This document shows, piece after piece, positions 15,636-23,639 of a stretch of DNA of 64,000 bases (positions are counted from its first letter, which is position 1; every line of letters starts with the position of its first letter). The DNA comes from Streptomyces roseofulvus (GTDB lineage: Bacteria; Actinomycetota; Actinomycetes; Streptomycetales; Streptomycetaceae). A program made the translations under genes and the position numbers. The stretch spans positions 7,378,001 to 7,442,000 of the forward strand of contig NZ_BAAAWE010000001.1 of assembly GCF_039534915.1 (NCBI RefSeq). Direction: 5' to 3'. Below the pieces are notes generated by a model. The model made no database searches and was not told where the DNA came from. It saw only the letters and a list, made by a program, of their open reading frames with translations.

Positions 15636-16589
15636 ATGAGCAGCCGTCCGGTCCTCGAACCCGCCGCCCAGGCGTTCGCCGACGCCACCGCCCAGCCGCC
15701 GTACCTCTACCAGATCCCCGTCGCCGAAGGCCGCAAGGCCGTGGACGATGTCCAGAGCGGCGAGGGCGTGCCCCTGCCCGAGGTCGACGAGGAGTGGATC
15801 ACCGTCCACGGCGGCCCGACCGGCGACGTCCGCGCCCGGATCGTCCGCCCCCGCGGCGTCACCGGCCCGCTCCCCGTGGTCCTCTACCTCCACGGCGCGG
15901 GCTGGGTCTTCGGCAACGCCCACACCCACGACCGGCTCGTCCGCGAACTCGCCGTCGGCACCCGGGCGGCCGTGGTCTTCCCCGAGTACGACCTGTCGCC
16001 CGAGGCGCGCTACCCCGTCGCGATCGAGCAGAACTACAGCGTCGCCCAGTGGATCGCCCGCGAGGGCCACCACAAGGACCTCGACGGCACGCGCCTCGCC
16101 GTCGCGGGCGACTCGGTCGGCGGCAACATGAGCGCCGCCCTCACCCTCATGGCCAAGCAGCGCGGCGACGTCACCCTCGTCCAGCAGGTCCTCTTCTACC
16201 CGGTCACGGACGCGCGCTTCGACACGGAGTCGTACCACGCCTTCGCCGAGGGCTACTTCCTGCGCCGCGACGCCATGAAGTGGTTCTGGGACCAGTACAC
16301 GACCGACGAGGCCGAGCGCGCCCAGATCACCGCCTCCCCGCTGCGCGCCTCCACGGAGCAGCTCACCGGCCTGCCGCAGGCCCTGGTGATCACGGCCGAG
16401 GCGGACGTCCTGCGCGACGAGGGCGAGGCGTACGCGGCGAAGCTCCGTGCCGCCGGCGTCCCCGTCACCGCCCTGCGCGTCCAGGGCGCCATCCACGACT
16501 TCGTGATGCTGAACGCGCTGCGCGACACCTGGGCCGCGGACCTCGCCATCGGCCTGGCCACCGACGCCCTCCGCAAGGCCCTCGCATGA
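15636..16589 (+). CDS. HSL-family alpha/beta hydrolase (esterase)
   Basis: A 317-residue esterase with HGAGWVFGNAHTHDRL (oxyanion), AGDSVGGNMSAALTLMAKQR (nucleophile), TAEADVLRDEGEAYAAKL (acid) and GAIHDFVMLNALRDT (His). It is nearly collinear with the hydrolase at 4852-5829, so one probably arose from the other by duplication or parallel acquisition. GAAGGAGACCCCTC directly precedes the ATG. Its stop overlaps the next gene's ATG (ATGA), coupling it to the amidohydrolase, which suggests sequential hydrolysis of one compound; that is inference. Confidence 0.9.
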   Translation: MSSRPVLEPAAQAFADATAQPPYLYQIPVAEGRKAVDDVQSGEGVPLPEVDEEWITVHGGPTGDVRARIVRPRGVTGPLPVVLYLHGAGWVFGNAHTHDRLVRELAVGTRAAVVFPEYDLSPEARYPVAIEQNYSVAQWIAREGHHKDLDGTRLAVAGDSVGGNMSAALTLMAKQRGDVTLVQQVLFYPVTDARFDTESYHAFAEGYFLRRDAMKWFWDQYTTDEAERAQITASPLRASTEQLTGLPQALVITAEADVLRDEGEAYAAKLRAAGVPVTALRVQGAIHDFVMLNALRDTWAADLAIGLATDALRKALA

Positions 16590-18472
16590 CCGGGCCGTCG
16601 ACCGGCATGCCGGTGGCGGGCATCGTCCCCGCCCCGCGACGGGAGCCCGGGCACGCCGATCTCCTCGTCCGCAACGCCAAGGTGTTCACCGGCGACCCGG
16701 GCCGTCCCGAGGCCCGCTCCGTCGCCCTCCGCGACGGCCGGGTCGCGGCCCTCGGCGACGACCACGACCTCGCCCACCTCGTCGGGCCCGGCACCAAGGT
16801 CGTCGACGCGCTCGGCCGCCGGGTGATCCCCGGCCTGAACGACTCCCACCTCCACGTGATCCGCGGCGGCCTCAACTACGTCCTCGAACTGCGCTGGGAC
16901 GGCGTGCGCAGCCTCGGCCAGGCCCTGGCGATGCTGCGCGAGCAGGCCGGCCGCACGCCCCGGGGGCAGTGGATCCGCGTCGTCGGCGGCTGGACCGCCG
17001 AACAGTTCGCCGAGCGCAGGATGCCGACCGTCGCCGAGCTGAACGCCGCCGCGCCCGACACCCCCGTCTTCGTCCTGCACCTCTACCAGTCCGCGCTGAT
17101 GAACCGGGCCGCCGTCCAGGCCGCCGGCTTCACCCGCGACACCCCCGATCCCCGCGGCGGGCAGATCGTCCGGGGCCGGGACGGCGAACCCAACGGCGTG
17201 CTGCTCGCGGCGCCGAGCGCGCTCCTCCTCTACTCGACGCTGGCGAAGGCGCCGGCCCTCGACGAGGCCGACAAGCGGACGTCGACCCGCCACTTCCTGC
17301 GCGAGCTGAACCGCTTCGGACTCACCTCCGCCGTCGACGCGGCGGGCGGGTTCCAGAACTTCCCCGACCACTACGCCACGGTCGTCGACCTCGCCGAGGC
17401 GGGGGAGCTGACGCTCCGGATCGCCTACCACCTCTTCCCGCAGACCGCCGGGCAGGAGCTCGCCGACCTCAAGCGCTGGACCGAGACGGTCAGGCCCGGG
17501 GACGGCGACGAGTGGCTGCGGCTGAACGGCGCGGGCGAGAACCTGACCTGGGCCGCCGCCGACTTCGAGAACTTCTCCGAGCCACGGCCCGAGCTCGCCG
17601 CCGGGTACGAGACCGAGTTCGAGAGCGCCGTACGGCTCCTGCTGGAGAACGGCTGGGGGTTCAGGCTCCACGCCACGTACGACGAGACGATCCGCCGCGA
17701 CCTGGCCGTCTTCGAGAAGCTCGCCGCGGAGGGGCTGTTCCCCGGCGGCAACCGCTGGCTCTTCGACCACGCGGAGACGGTCTCGCCCGGCAGCCTCGAC
17801 CGGATCGCCGCCCTCGGCGGCGCCGTCTCGGTCCAGAACCGGATGTCCTTCCAGGGCGCCGCCTTCCTGGACCGCTACGGCGCCGAGGCGGCCGCCCACA
17901 CCCCGCCGGTCCGGGCCATGCTCGACCGCGGCCTGTCCGTCGCCGCCGGGACCGACGCCACCCGCGTCTCCTCGTACAACCCGTGGGTCGCGCTCCACTG
18001 GCTGGTCACCGGGCGCACCGTCGGCGGCACCGCGCTCTACCCGGCCGGGAACCTGGTCGACCGGGAGACCGCCCTCGGCCTCTACACCCGGGGCGGCGCG
18101 CGGCTCACCGGCGAGCAGGACGTCAAGGGAACGCTGCGGGAGGGCTGTTACGGCGACCTCGCGATCCTCTCCGACGACTTCCTCACGGTGCCCGAGGACG
18201 TCATTCCCGACATCGAGTCCGTCCTCACCGTCGTCGGCGGCCGGATCGTCTACGCGACCGCGGAGTACGAGGGCCTCGACGAGGCCGTCCCGCCGGTGAC
18301 CCCCGAGTGGAGCCCCGTGGCCCGCTTCGGCGGCTACCAGAGCGGTGCCCGGCAGGCCTCGCTGGTGGCCGAGGCCGTCGCCGAGTCCGAGCGGCACCGC
18401 CGGTGGCGCGTCGCGCGCGGCGCCGCCCCCGACGCGCCGCCGTCGTTCGTCGACCCCTGCTTCGCCCACTGA
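16586..18472 (+). CDS. YtcJ-like amidohydrolase
   Basis: A 628-residue amidohydrolase of the YtcJ type, larger than the enzyme at 1373-2668. It has the leading DLLVRNAKVFTGDPGRPEAR β-sandwich, VIPGLNDSHLHVIRGGLNY (HxH metal ligands), RLHATYDETIRRDL, WLFDHAETVSPGSLDRI, VAAGTDATRVSSYNPW (catalytic Asp) and the closing KGTLREGCYGDLAILSDDF. YtcJ proteins hydrolyse amides or esters of unknown compounds and use one or two metals. Start overlaps the upstream esterase gene by four bases. The next gene begins 13 bases after its stop, so it is internal to an operon. Confidence 0.9.
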   Translation: MTGPSTGMPVAGIVPAPRREPGHADLLVRNAKVFTGDPGRPEARSVALRDGRVAALGDDHDLAHLVGPGTKVVDALGRRVIPGLNDSHLHVIRGGLNYVLELRWDGVRSLGQALAMLREQAGRTPRGQWIRVVGGWTAEQFAERRMPTVAELNAAAPDTPVFVLHLYQSALMNRAAVQAAGFTRDTPDPRGGQIVRGRDGEPNGVLLAAPSALLLYSTLAKAPALDEADKRTSTRHFLRELNRFGLTSAVDAAGGFQNFPDHYATVVDLAEAGELTLRIAYHLFPQTAGQELADLKRWTETVRPGDGDEWLRLNGAGENLTWAAADFENFSEPRPELAAGYETEFESAVRLLLENGWGFRLHATYDETIRRDLAVFEKLAAEGLFPGGNRWLFDHAETVSPGSLDRIAALGGAVSVQNRMSFQGAAFLDRYGAEAAAHTPPVRAMLDRGLSVAAGTDATRVSSYNPWVALHWLVTGRTVGGTALYPAGNLVDRETALGLYTRGGARLTGEQDVKGTLREGCYGDLAILSDDFLTVPEDVIPDIESVLTVVGGRIVYATAEYEGLDEAVPPVTPEWSPVARFGGYQSGARQASLVAEAVAESERHRRWRVARGAAPDAPPSFVDPCFAH

Positions 18473-18485
18473 GAGAGACCACACG

Positions 18486-19211
18486 ATGAGTACAGCCTCC
18501 CCGGCCGCCGACGGAGACGACGCCGCGGCTGTCCCGCCCGGGCGCCGATTCGAGCCGGACCTCCGGTCGATGACCCGGATCAACCTGCGCCCCATCGCCT
18601 CGCCCATGCCGCTCGGCTTCTTCACGATCGCCCTCGCGTCCGTGATGACGGGATGCCTCCAGCTCGGGATCCTCGGGGAGGAGGCCCGCGCGGCCGTCGC
18701 GTTCACGGTGCTGCCGGCCTTCGTCCTCCAACTCCTGGTCAGCTACCTGGCCTTCGGCGCCCGTGACGTGATCGCCGCGACCCTGATGGCGGTCTTCGCC
18801 GGCAGCTGGCTGCCCTACGCCCTCATCATGCTCAGCGGCGCGGCCGACGGCCCGAAGGTCCTCGGCGTCTTCAACCTGGCGCTGCTCTGCTTCGGCGCGC
18901 TGATGACCGCCGTGACCGGGCCCAAGCGGGCGCTGTGGCTCGTCCTCGCGGTCTCCCTGCCGCGCTGGGCGGCCACCGGCCTCGCGGGCGTCACCGGGGT
19001 CGAGTGGCTGACGCGCGTGTCCGGCGCGCTCGGCCTCGTGGTGGCGCTCGTCGCGATGTACACGGCGTTCGCCCTGATGCTCGAGGACATGCGCAGTGAG
19101 CAGGTCCTGCCCATCGGACGCAGCGGCCCCGCCCACCTCGCCGTGGAGGGCGACCTCGGCGTCCAGCTCCGCAACCTGGAACGCCAGGCGGGCGTGCGCC
19201 GCACGCTCTGA
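18486..19211 (+). CDS. Six-helix integral membrane protein, possibly GPR1/FUN34/YaaH-like
   Basis: A 241-residue protein with a polar N-terminus, about six hydrophobic segments from residue 35 to 205 and a cytoplasmic C-terminal tail. NLRPIASPMPLGFFTIALAS resembles the NPAPLGL entry of YaaH-type acetate/succinate channels, and the VSYLAFGARDVIAATLMAVF segment also fits that fold. I am only moderately sure of the family. In the operon it sits between an amidohydrolase and a GNAT, where a weak-acid or small-molecule channel would make sense. The ATG at 18486 follows GAGAGAGACC. Confidence 0.65.
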   Translation: MSTASPAADGDDAAAVPPGRRFEPDLRSMTRINLRPIASPMPLGFFTIALASVMTGCLQLGILGEEARAAVAFTVLPAFVLQLLVSYLAFGARDVIAATLMAVFAGSWLPYALIMLSGAADGPKVLGVFNLALLCFGALMTAVTGPKRALWLVLAVSLPRWAATGLAGVTGVEWLTRVSGALGLVVALVAMYTAFALMLEDMRSEQVLPIGRSGPAHLAVEGDLGVQLRNLERQAGVRRTL

Positions 19212-19255
19212 CCCCCGGCCCCCGCCCCCTTCCCCCTCGACCCGACAGGAGCCCC

Positions 19256-19582
19256 ATGGAACCCCGGATCACCGACCGGCCCGAGAGGTCCCGGTACGAG
19301 ATCGTCGTCGACGCCGACGCCGGCGGCGACGCCACCGAGACCGCCGGCTTCGCCGAATACCACCTCTCGGAGGGTGAGATCGCCTTCATCCACACCGAGA
19401 TCGATCCCCGCTTCGGCGGCCGTGGCCTGGGCGGGCTGCTCGCGCGCGGCGCCCTGGACGACGCCCGGGACCGGGGCCTGCGCGTCCTCCCGTACTGCCC
19501 CTTCATCCGCGGCTGGATCGGCAAGCACCCCGCGTACGCCGACCTGGTGCCCCCGGAGCGCCGCGCCCGCTTCGGCCTGTGA
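19256..19582 (+). CDS. Small GNAT N-acetyltransferase (YjdJ-type)
   Basis: A 108-residue minimal GNAT. After YEIVVDADAG it shows GFAEYHLSEGEIAFIHTEID, then the acetyl-CoA-binding RFGGRGLGGLLARGALDDAR (Q/RxxGxG/A) and RVLPYCPFIRGWIGKHPAYADLV, the CPF-x-WI-x-KHPEY signature of the YjdJ/COG2388 branch. The acceptor is not known. It is preceded by CAGGAG and followed by a GTGA overlap with a possible start of the next gene, so it belongs to the same operon. Confidence 0.92.
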   Translation: MEPRITDRPERSRYEIVVDADAGGDATETAGFAEYHLSEGEIAFIHTEIDPRFGGRGLGGLLARGALDDARDRGLRVLPYCPFIRGWIGKHPAYADLVPPERRARFGL

Positions 19583-19629
19583 ACCGGCCCCCGACCGCCT
19601 TCCCCCTTCCCCTCACCGAGGAGTTCCCC

Positions 19630-20355
19630 TTGCCCCGACACGCCCGTCCCACCGTCGTCCTGGTCCACGGCGCCTTCGCCGACGCCTCCAGCTTCGCCCG
19701 GGTCGTCCCCGAACTGACCGCCGCCGGCCTGGACGTGCTGGCTCCGGCGGTGCCCAACCGCGGCCTCGTCGACGACGCCGCGTACATCGCCTCCGTGATC
19801 CGTGCCGTCGAGGGCCCGGTGATCCTCGTGGGGCACTCCTACGGCGGCGCCGTCATCACCCTCGCCGGTACCGAGGACAACGTCCGCGCCCTCGTGTACC
19901 TCGCGGGGTACGCGCTGAAGGAGGGCGAGAGCCTGGGCGAGCTGCAGGGCGGCTTCCCCGACTCCGGTCTCGGCGAGGCGCTCGTGTACACCCCGTTCCC
20001 GGTGCCCGGCTCCGGCGAGCCCGGCACCGACGTGTCCGTGGCGGTCGACCGGTTCCCCGCCCTGTTCGCGGCGGACGTCGCCCCCGACCTCGCCGCGGTG
20101 CTCGCCGTCTCCCAGCGCCCCCTGGCCGCACGGGCGTTCGCGGAGCCGGCACCGGTCGCCGCGTGGCGGACCAAGCCCTCGTGGGGCCTGGTCGCCTCCG
20201 CCGACCGCACGATCAACCCCGACGTGGAGCGGTACGGGTACGAGCGGGCCGGCATGACCACCGTCGAGGTCGACTCCTCCCACCTGGTCATGCTCTCCCA
20301 GCCCAAGGCCGTGGCGGAGCTGATCCTGGAGGCGGCCCGGTCCACGGGGCGCTGA
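19630..20355 (+). CDS. Cytoplasmic alpha/beta hydrolase
   Basis: A 241-residue hydrolase with TVVLVHGAFADASSFARVVPE, VILVGHSYGGAVITLA (nucleophile Ser), SADRTINPDVERY and EVDSSHLVMLSQP (His). It belongs to the same branch as the exported protein at 14720-15571 but lacks a signal peptide. TTG at 19630 is preferred because GAGGAG sits six bases upstream and the spacer style matches other genes of the operon; a GTG at 19579 overlapping the GNAT stop would add 17 proline-rich residues. It is the last gene before a 100-bp gap holding a palindromic operator-like site. Confidence 0.86.
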   Translation: MPRHARPTVVLVHGAFADASSFARVVPELTAAGLDVLAPAVPNRGLVDDAAYIASVIRAVEGPVILVGHSYGGAVITLAGTEDNVRALVYLAGYALKEGESLGELQGGFPDSGLGEALVYTPFPVPGSGEPGTDVSVAVDRFPALFAADVAPDLAAVLAVSQRPLAARAFAEPAPVAAWRTKPSWGLVASADRTINPDVERYGYERAGMTTVEVDSSHLVMLSQPKAVAELILEAARSTGR

Positions 20356-20369
20356 CCTGCGCTTGAGCG

Positions 20370-20395
20370 TCGAACGATTGGTCTATGACGTTCGA
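20370..20395. promoter_or_regulatory. Inverted repeat, candidate operator for the CUT1/LAL operon
   Basis: TCGAACG (20370-20376) and CGTTCGA (20389-20395) are perfect 7-bp arms whose centres are 19 bases apart, with a 12-base AT-richer spacer. The site lies 64-90 bases upstream of the solute-binding protein ATG, in the only gap between the long upstream operon and the transporter genes. It is a plausible site for a dimeric repressor or activator. Confidence 0.45.
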
Positions 20396-20458
20396 ACCCG
20401 GTAGCTTTCCGAAACGCCCGCCGAGAACTCGCGGCGGGCGATCGGAGGAAGCACACCC

Positions 20459-21790
20459 ATGAGGTTCGGCGCGAGGATCGCGCTCGCCGTCATCACCCTC
20501 GCCGTCACCGCCACCGCCTGCGGCGCCCCGCAGGACGGCGGTTCGCCGTCGCGCACCGCCGCGGACTGCGCACCGTACGCCCGCTACGGCGAGCACCCCG
20601 GCACCGAGGTCACCGTCTACGCGGAGAACCGCGACCGGGAAGCCGACCTGTTCGAAGAGACCTGGGCGGACTTCGCCGACTGCACGGGCATCGACGTCCG
20701 GTACGAGGGCGACGGGGAGTTCGAGGCTCGGATCCAACTCAGGGTCGACGGCGGGAACGCCCCCGACGTGGCGTTCTTCCCCCAGCCCGGCCTCATGGAG
20801 CGCTTCGCGCGAGCCGGGCGACTCAAGCCCGTCGGCGCGGGGGTCGCCGCTCTCGCCGAGCAGGGCTGGTCGGCGGACTGGAACAGCTACGCCACCGTGG
20901 ACGGCACCCTCTACGGCACGCCGCTCGTCGCGAACGTGAAGTCGTTCGTCTGGTACTCCCCGGCCTTCTTCCGCGACCGGGGACTGAGCGTCCCCCGCAC
21001 CTGGGACGAGCTGATGGCCGTGACCGAGAAGGTCGCGGCCTCGGGCGTCAAGCCGTGGTGCGCGGGCGTCGAGTCCGCCGAGGCGACCGGCTGGCCCGTG
21101 ACGGACTGGATCGAGGACGTCCTCCTCCGCCAGCAGGGCACGCGCGTCTACGACCAGTGGGTCGCCCACGAGATCCCCTTCGACGACCCCCGCGTCCTCC
21201 GGGCCATGGACACCGTCGGGTCCCTCCTCAAGAACGACCGGTACGCCAACGGCGGTTTCGGCCCCGCCCGGTCGATGGCGTCGATCTCCTTCCAGGAGGC
21301 CGGCACACCGGTCCTGTCCGGCGACTGCGCGATGCACCGCCAGGCCTCGTTCTACGCCGACCTGTGGCCCGAGGGCACCGAGATCGGACCGGACAAGGAC
21401 GTCTACGCCTTCCTCCTGCCGGGCGTCGACCCGGCGAGCCGGCCCGTCCTGGGCGGTGGCGTGTTCACCGCCGCGTTCGCCGACCGCCCCGAGGTCCGTG
21501 CCTTCCAGGAGTACCTGGCCTCCGCGGACTTCGCGAACGCGCGGATGAGGAAGGGCCCGTACGTCTCGGCGCACAAGGGCGTGGATCCGGCGAACGCCGC
21601 GACCCCGGTCGACCGGCTCTCGATCCGGCTGCTCCAGGACCCCCGGACGCAGTTCAGGTTCGACGGCTCGGACCTCATGCCGGCGTCGGTCGGCGCCGGC
21701 ACGTTCTGGAAGGGAGCCGTCGACTGGATCGGCGGCGCGGGCACCCGGCAGGTCGCCGGCTCCATCGAACGGTCCTGGCCGACCCGGTGA
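20459..21790 (+). CDS. CUT1 ABC transporter solute-binding lipoprotein
   Basis: A 443-residue sugar-type substrate-binding protein. The signal peptide ends in a lipobox (TVTATACG, Cys21). TEVTVYAENRDREADLFEETW, GNAPDVAFFPQPG and YGTPLVANVKSFVWYSPAFF are typical of family 1 binding proteins for oligosaccharides; the FFPQPGLMERFA block is common in the α-glucoside-binding branch. Acts on the outer face of the membrane. First gene of a four-gene coupled unit with two permeases and a LAL regulator. No ATPase is encoded nearby, so a shared ATPase such as MsiK is presumed. AGGAAG precedes the ATG. Confidence 0.9.
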   Translation: MRFGARIALAVITLAVTATACGAPQDGGSPSRTAADCAPYARYGEHPGTEVTVYAENRDREADLFEETWADFADCTGIDVRYEGDGEFEARIQLRVDGGNAPDVAFFPQPGLMERFARAGRLKPVGAGVAALAEQGWSADWNSYATVDGTLYGTPLVANVKSFVWYSPAFFRDRGLSVPRTWDELMAVTEKVAASGVKPWCAGVESAEATGWPVTDWIEDVLLRQQGTRVYDQWVAHEIPFDDPRVLRAMDTVGSLLKNDRYANGGFGPARSMASISFQEAGTPVLSGDCAMHRQASFYADLWPEGTEIGPDKDVYAFLLPGVDPASRPVLGGGVFTAAFADRPEVRAFQEYLASADFANARMRKGPYVSAHKGVDPANAATPVDRLSIRLLQDPRTQFRFDGSDLMPASVGAGTFWKGAVDWIGGAGTRQVAGSIERSWPTR

Positions 21791-22755
21791 TGCCGTTCGA
21801 CGTCGTCGCCCAGCAGCCCAAGCTGCTGTACCTGCTCCAGGGCGTCGCCGCCTTCGCCGCGGTGGTCTCCCTCGTCCTGCTCGCCCTCCACCGGGGGCCG
21901 GCGCGGCGGAGGGCCGCGGCGCTGCTCCTGCTGGCCCCCGCGCTGCTGCCGCTCACGATCGGCCTCGTCCTGCCCGGACTGCGCACCCTGGCGCTGTCGT
22001 TCACCGACAGCGCCGGCGACACGTGGGTCGGCCTCGACAACTACGCGTGGATGTTCACCGACCCCCGGGCCCTCGTCGCCCTGCGCAACACCCTGGTGTG
22101 GGCGGTGCTCGTGCCGCTCGCGTCCACCGCGCTCGGTCTGCTCTACGCGGCGGCCGTCGCCCGGTCGCGGTGCAGGACGGTCGCGCTGTCCCTGCTCCTG
22201 ACCCCGATGGCGCTCTCGTTCGTCGGCGCCGGAGTCGTCTGGAAGTTCGTCTACGCCTACCGTCCGGCCGGGGCCGAGCAGATCGGGCTGCTGAACCGGC
22301 TCGTCGTCGCGTCCGGCGGCGAGCCGCGGCAGTGGCTCGTCGACTCCCCCTGGAACGTCCTGTTCCTCATCGTGGCGATGGTGTGGACGCAGACGGGCTT
22401 CGCGGCCGTCCTGCTGGCCGGCGCGATCGGGGCCGTACCCGCCGAGCTGACCGAGGCCGCCCGCCTCGACGGCGCGTCGCCCCGGCAGGTCTTCCGCCGG
22501 ATCACCCTGCCGTCGATCAGGCCCACCCTGCTCGTCGTCCTCCTCGCCCAGGCGATCGGCACCCTCAAGGCCTTCGACATCGTCCGGGCCATGACCGGCG
22601 GACAGTTCGACACGGGCGTCCTCGCCCACGCCATGGACGACCAGGCGTTCCGCTACGGCGAGACGGGCCGCGGCGCCGCCCTCGCCGTGCTCCTCTTCCT
22701 CCTCGTCGTCCCCCTCGTCGCCCACCGGCTCCGGACGCGGCGGAGGACCGGGTGA
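21790..22755 (+). CDS. CUT1 ABC transporter permease (MalF-type)
   Basis: A 321-residue inner membrane component with about seven helices. The EAA loop that contacts the ATPase is AAVPAELTEAARLDGASPRQ-like (read from residue about 217: GAVPAELTEAARLDGASP followed by RITLPSIRPTL). TWVGLDNYAWMFTDP is the conserved periplasmic entry of MalF/UgpA proteins. Start ATG overlaps the binding protein stop by one base (TGATG). A GTG codon immediately before it is also possible. Probably imports an oligosaccharide with the adjoining genes. Confidence 0.92.
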   Translation: MPFDVVAQQPKLLYLLQGVAAFAAVVSLVLLALHRGPARRRAAALLLLAPALLPLTIGLVLPGLRTLALSFTDSAGDTWVGLDNYAWMFTDPRALVALRNTLVWAVLVPLASTALGLLYAAAVARSRCRTVALSLLLTPMALSFVGAGVVWKFVYAYRPAGAEQIGLLNRLVVASGGEPRQWLVDSPWNVLFLIVAMVWTQTGFAAVLLAGAIGAVPAELTEAARLDGASPRQVFRRITLPSIRPTLLVVLLAQAIGTLKAFDIVRAMTGGQFDTGVLAHAMDDQAFRYGETGRGAALAVLLFLLVVPLVAHRLRTRRRTG

Positions 22756-23639
22756 ACGGCGTCCGGGAGCGTCTGGCCTCCCGTGCCTTCACCGCGGTCG
22801 CCGTGGTGATCGCGGTCCTCTGGACGACCCCCACCCTCGGTCTGCTGCTCTCCTCGTTCCGCCCCGAGCAGGAGATCAAGACCACCGGCTGGTGGACGCT
22901 GTTCGGTACGCCGCACCTCACGCTCGACAACTACGCCGAGGTGCTCTCCGGCGGCGGGAACGGGTCGGGGCGGCTCGCCGAGCACTTCGTCAACTCCGTC
23001 GTCATCACCGTCCCCTCGGTGCTGTTCCCGCTCGTGCTGGCCTTCCTCGCGGCGTACGCGCTGGCCTGGATCGACTTCCGGGGACGCGACGCCCTCGTCG
23101 TGGGCGTCTTCGCCCTCCAGGCCGTGCCGCTCCAGATGGCGCTCGTCCCGCTCCTGAAGCTGTTCTCCCAGGGCTGGCTGTTCCTGCCCGCGTGGCAGCT
23201 CACCGGTGCCGCCCGGTTCGGCCAGGTCTGGTTCGCCCACACGGCCTTCGCGCTGCCGTTCGCGGTGTACTTCCTCCACAACCACCTGGCCGCGCTGCCC
23301 AGGGAGATGGTCGAGGCCGCCCGCGTCGACGGCGCCTCGCACGGGACGCTGCTGCTCCGGATCGTGCTGCCACTGGCCCGCCCGGCGCTCGCCGGCTTCG
23401 CCGTCATCCAGTTCGTCTGGGTCTGGAACGACCTCCTCGTGGCCCTGACCCTGTCGGGCGGAACGGCCGAGACCGCGCCGATGACGGTCCGGCTGGCGAA
23501 CATGGCCGGGACCTACGGCAACGAGTGGCAGCGGCTCACCGCGGGAGCCTTCGTCGCCGCGCTCGTCCCGCTGCTCGTCTTCTTCCTTCTCCGGCGGCAC
23601 CTCGCACGGGGACTGCTCGCCGGATCGGTCAAGGGATGA
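22752..23639 (+). CDS. CUT1 ABC transporter permease (MalG-type)
   Basis: A 295-residue partner permease with six hydrophobic segments. The family entry LLLSSFRPEQEIKTTGWW, the segment DNYAEVLSG, and the EAA loop LPREMVEAARVDGASHGTLL are readable, followed by FAVIQFVWVWNDLLVALTLSG. GTG at 22752 overlaps the stop of the first permease (GTGA). Its own stop overlaps the LAL regulator start (ATGA), so transporter and regulator are translated from one message. Confidence 0.92.
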   Translation: MNGVRERLASRAFTAVAVVIAVLWTTPTLGLLLSSFRPEQEIKTTGWWTLFGTPHLTLDNYAEVLSGGGNGSGRLAEHFVNSVVITVPSVLFPLVLAFLAAYALAWIDFRGRDALVVGVFALQAVPLQMALVPLLKLFSQGWLFLPAWQLTGAARFGQVWFAHTAFALPFAVYFLHNHLAALPREMVEAARVDGASHGTLLLRIVLPLARPALAGFAVIQFVWVWNDLLVALTLSGGTAETAPMTVRLANMAGTYGNEWQRLTAGAFVAALVPLLVFFLLRRHLARGLLAGSVKG

